Origin: Sphagnum magellanicum
Lineage: Eukaryota; Streptophyta; Sphagnopsida; Sphagnales; Sphagnaceae
Assembly (NCBI GenBank): GCA_021904315.1
Contig: CM038908.1
Coordinates: forward strand, 22,402,501-22,466,500
DNA: 64,000 nt
Reading direction: 5' to 3'
Position 1 is the first letter of the stretch. Every line of letters starts with the position of its first letter. Both the position numbers and the translations under genes were made by a program. Positions 61,633-64,000 of the stretch are shown piece by piece. The notes under the pieces are model-generated. The model saw only the letters and a list, made by a program, of their open reading frames with translations. It searched no databases and was not told the DNA's origin.

Positions 61633-64000
61633 CAGGACAGGCATGTTCCATAAAAATGCATGCATCTAGATGAGAAGTTCTAGATCCAGTAAGGGAAGTT
61701 TTTAGTTTTTAATTTGAACCTGCCATAAAGGGCTGAGTCATTGCAGGATGAGCTGCTTGTACACTTATCTACGTCCATTTTCAGGAGTTGAAAAGGTCAC
61801 TGGGTAATAATAGCTGGTAGTCCCTGCAATTCATGATGAAGGTGATGGTCTGGAACTTTGTGAGTGACAAGTCCCAAGTTATGAGTGCACTCACTCTTGT
61901 TATGTTTCTTTTGGTTTGGCTGGACCTGACATAATGATCACCTAAAGTGTGGAGCTCTCTCTGCAATCTTCTGGTTATGTTGTTCAAAAAATGCCTGGAG
62001 GGCTGTTTTTGAACTCGCCAGTTGAAGACAAGAGGACTGCTTGTGGCACCTGATGCGGCATGGCATGCTTCTGCAAACAAGTGTTCAAAGTATCAAGTAG
62101 TGTTGAATCTTTGTGGCAGTATTCTATTGGGGAAGTTATATTGATCATGAAACTGTTCTGCTGGTCACTCCCAGGTTGCAGAATCAGTCTTACACTTTGC
62201 TTTTGTGTCAAAGAATTTGTACGTGCACAGAACTCTTATGTTCTATCACTCTGTAACCATGGACTTGTGACCTAGAGTGTATCTATTCTCTCACCATTTC
62301 TTCTCCTGGAGTTACTGCTCCTGATGTGGAAGGTAGTTTGCTGCAGTCCTGGTGGTTGTCCAGGCATAGTACTGTAAGCTAGCTTGCTACAAAAATTCTA
62401 ACAACAGTATTTGATCTGACGTCATCCGAAGGTGTCATTGGCCTTTTATAAATTTTTGTATTATGATTTTGCAGCTGGATGGTCATATTATACCAGGATT
62501 CAAGGCTTGGTTTACTCTGATATCCTAGCTGAGGTAAAGGTTGTGGATGAACCCACAGTTGTGTTGAAGCCTGATCTACAGTTTGTTGTGCTTGCTTGCA
62601 GCCACAAATGCACTTTAAGGTTAAGATGTGTTGTGGAAAGTGTGAAGATAAAGTCAAAGAAGAAGTTGTTGATGTTCCTGGTGAGGGTGATCCACAACCC
62701 AGCCCTGCATCTGCACATTAAGCCATATTCTGTTGCAAGTGCACACTAATTTAATTCTTTTGCAGGTGTTGTGGACATGAAATGTTGACCCATATTCTGC
62801 TGCAAATATGCAAACTCATTTTAGTTCTTGTACAGGTGTTACAGAGGTCAAGGTAGACGGACGGGCTTCACAAGTTGCTGTATTTGGGGAAGCTGACCCA
62901 TCTCTAGTGCTGAAGAAATTGAAGAAGGTTGACTGGCGAGCAAAGGCTATTTCAGTGGATAAAAAAAAATTGCAGCTGGTGAGTTTGGCACTGGCCCCGA
63001 AACCTTGTCCATTATGTCATCCCTCATGGTCAATAGTATATATTGCCAAACAATTAATGGAGATGTAACAAGATTCTAAAACTTTGTGATATTCATGAAC
63101 AATTTGAAGAAACATTAAAGTTGATGCAAGATTCTAGAATTGTTCTTTCTAGAATCTTGCATTGATCAACTTTGTTCTTCAATTCTAGCAAATCTTATAG
63201 AGTTTGGATGCTTGTTGGTTAGATTTTTAGGCAAATGCATGTACCAATGACTAGTTATGTGATTGTTTGTAGGAGCCAAATCTAACAAAAGTGGATGGAC
63301 CATCTACATACTTGGAGCTTGGAACAAAATCTTTGAAGAACGTTGAAAACATGATTTCAATACAAAGTTCCGATTCAGTACTAATCAACCAGCTTCAATG
63401 TCATTACTTATTTGACAAGCTCCATGAGTCTTTGAATGATGCGAAGGCATGCATTGATGGTATATCTCCACAAGACATTCAACGATCCTGTTGTATTTTG
63501 GAGAGCCTTGCACAAACTTGGAAGGAAGGTGAGATACTTGTTGGTGATTGTTGTGATGCCCAATGGATTCGAGTGGCCATGATCTTGGCAAATGCAAAAG
63601 AACATTTTACATCCTTGATTTTTAAATTAAGGTTGTACATGCAACTTTTCCAAAGCATTTTCAAGGAAGGAGCAACAAAGGAGTTTTTGATTAAACTACA
63701 AGATCGAAAGTGGAGTGATGATGTCAAGGATGAAGAATTTCCCATCATTGATGAGAAAGCATTGGAAGATAAACAATGGTTACTATCAAGATTGATTGAG
63801 GTTGGGTCAATTGATTCGGAGAATCTCATCAAAAGATTAAATCATCCTGGAAAGATTGATGCATGGAAGTTGGCACACAAAAGTATTCAAAGAGTGCCAA
63901 ATGGTCAAATAGGAAAGGGGACATCTGCAATTGTGCACAAAGTTGTGTGGCTTGGAAAACTTTTTGCAGAAAAGTGTTTTTTTGGACCAGAGAGCAAACA
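59972..64000 (+). CDS. DUF1221-type helical domain plus kinase, copy 2 (3' cut by window)
   Basis: Exons equivalent to copy 1: 59972-60256 (acidic, donor gag/gtgaag, phase 0), 60589-60686, 61423-61522, and 63273 to beyond the window. All are open, with the same phases. The final exon is open for 728 nt through the helical domain, the glycine loop (GQIGKGTSAIV) and the Lys in FAEKCFFG, where the window ends. It differs from copy 1 by scattered substitutions, so both copies appear maintained or recently split. Between the third and last exons lies a 1.4-kb block containing two HMA-domain exons whose phases allow in-frame inclusion. The upstream neighbour is the SAP exon rather than an LRR exon. 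Regulation and substrate are unknown. Confidence 0.82.
60046..60228 (+). repeat. Acidic 27-bp coding repeats, copy 2
   Basis: Same unit as copy 1. One stretch (about 60093-60130) is read in another frame (KARWWRLMTAKP) and the original frame then returns, so two small indels cancel out. The exon end and donor phase are kept. Confidence 0.8.
62602..62978 (+). CDS. Heavy-metal-associated (HMA) domain, two exons
   Basis: Exon 62602-62680 reads PQMHFKVKMCCGKCEDKVKE then EVVDVPG. Exon 62836-62978 reads VTEVKVDGRASQVAVFGEAD, PSLVLKKLKKVDWRAKAISV and DKKKLQL. The M-x-C-x-x-C-type metal site is present as MCCGKC, and the beta-alpha-beta-beta-alpha-beta pattern is complete at about 70 residues. The closest family is the plant HIPP/ATX1-like 'MCCxKCE' group. 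The first acceptor is phase 0 (cttgcttgcag/CCA), the internal junction phase 1, and the last donor (cagctg/gtgagt) phase 0, so the pair is a symmetric 222-nt cassette. It lies between the phase-0 kinase-gene exon end at 61522 and the phase-0 acceptor at 63273. It could be an independent small gene fragment with its own Met at 62608, or an integrated domain. Confidence 0.78.
62703..62840 (+). repeat. Tandem duplication of about 70 bp in the HMA intron
   Basis: 'ccatattctgttgcaagtgc' to 'ttttgcaggtgtt' is repeated as 'ccatattctgctgcaaatat' to 'cttgtacaggtgtt'. Each copy ends in an acceptor plus GTGTT. Only the second leads into a long open exon; the first meets a stop after about seven codons. 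Confidence 0.75.
63117..63173. repeat. Hairpin in last intron, copy 2
   Basis: Same stem, 4-nt bulge and loop as 26332-26388, unchanged by eye between the two copies. Confidence 0.75.

Larger units (their letters stand above)
61633..63036 (+). other. 1404-bp block present only in copy 2, carries HMA exons
   Basis: Sits between bases matching 26251 and 26252 of copy 1; no clear target duplication or terminal repeat is seen. About 61800-61970 is a diverged relative of intron sequence at 25690-25860 and 61075-61235 (shared order: gtgaaggtgatg, ctcttgttat, ggctagagctgacataa). The block may therefore come from an older member of the same gene family rather than from an unrelated source. Its 3' half holds the HMA exons. 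An extra acceptor at 62474 opens a short frame to a donor-like gag/gtaaag at 62534, of uncertain meaning. Confidence 0.7.

Noticed and set aside
62475-62533. Extra exon (GWSYYTRIQGLVYSDILAE) in the HMA block
   Set aside because: Borders look good, but the acceptor phase (1) does not fit the upstream phase-0 exon and the peptide is not recognised.

Overview
This window is nuclear DNA of a land plant. It carries plant-type spliced genes: plastid-type cystathionine beta-lyase, a GH32 vacuolar invertase with the plant 9-nt mini-exon, an ACINUS-like SAP protein, and kinases with a DUF1221-type N-terminus. It also has hAT transposons and long AT-rich gene-poor tracts. Introns are short (about 80-400 bp) and base composition is strongly AT-rich. 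That suits a seedless plant such as a moss, liverwort, lycophyte or fern, but the sequence alone does not settle the clade. All supported host genes lie on the + strand.

Layout. 1-2298: last nine exons of cystathionine beta-lyase. 3565-14287: two adjacent hAT-type elements. The first (3573-9290) has transposase remnants on the - strand. The second (9299-14279) is non-autonomous, holds a palindromic array, and contains an exon captured from a guanylate kinase gene. The 8-bp sequence GAATAAAC, or a two-base variant, flanks and separates the two. 14288-21900: AT-rich DNA with small repeats. 22582-24090: large exon of an RNI-like LRR protein, with GC-rich direct repeats upstream. 24574-28003: acidic repeat exon, two short exons, and a long exon encoding a DUF1221-like helical domain plus a kinase (HGD, DFG, APE). 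28558-31620: vacuolar invertase with its central catalytic exons missing. 31621-35660: AT-rich DNA with a retroelement fossil. 35669-39150: a second, deleted copy of the hAT composite. It is fused to a third, mostly deleted copy of the LRR gene start (39154-39657). 39658-57700: an 18-kb AT-rich desert with degenerate repeats and a 25-bp minisatellite. 58247-59600: first coding exon of an ACINUS-like SAP protein. 59809-64000: a second copy of the acidic/DUF1221/kinase module, cut by the window edge.

The most interesting system is the duplicated kinase module. Copy 1 has an LRR exon upstream and copy 2 a SAP exon. Both upstream exons end in a phase-1 donor. Copy 2 also has a 1.4-kb block in the intron before the kinase exon. 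That block contains two exons of a heavy-metal-associated (HMA) domain with outer phases 0/0, so they could splice in frame between the helical region and the kinase exon. This would resemble the integrated HMA domains of some plant immune receptors. Whether those exons are spliced into the kinase mRNA is inferred, not shown.
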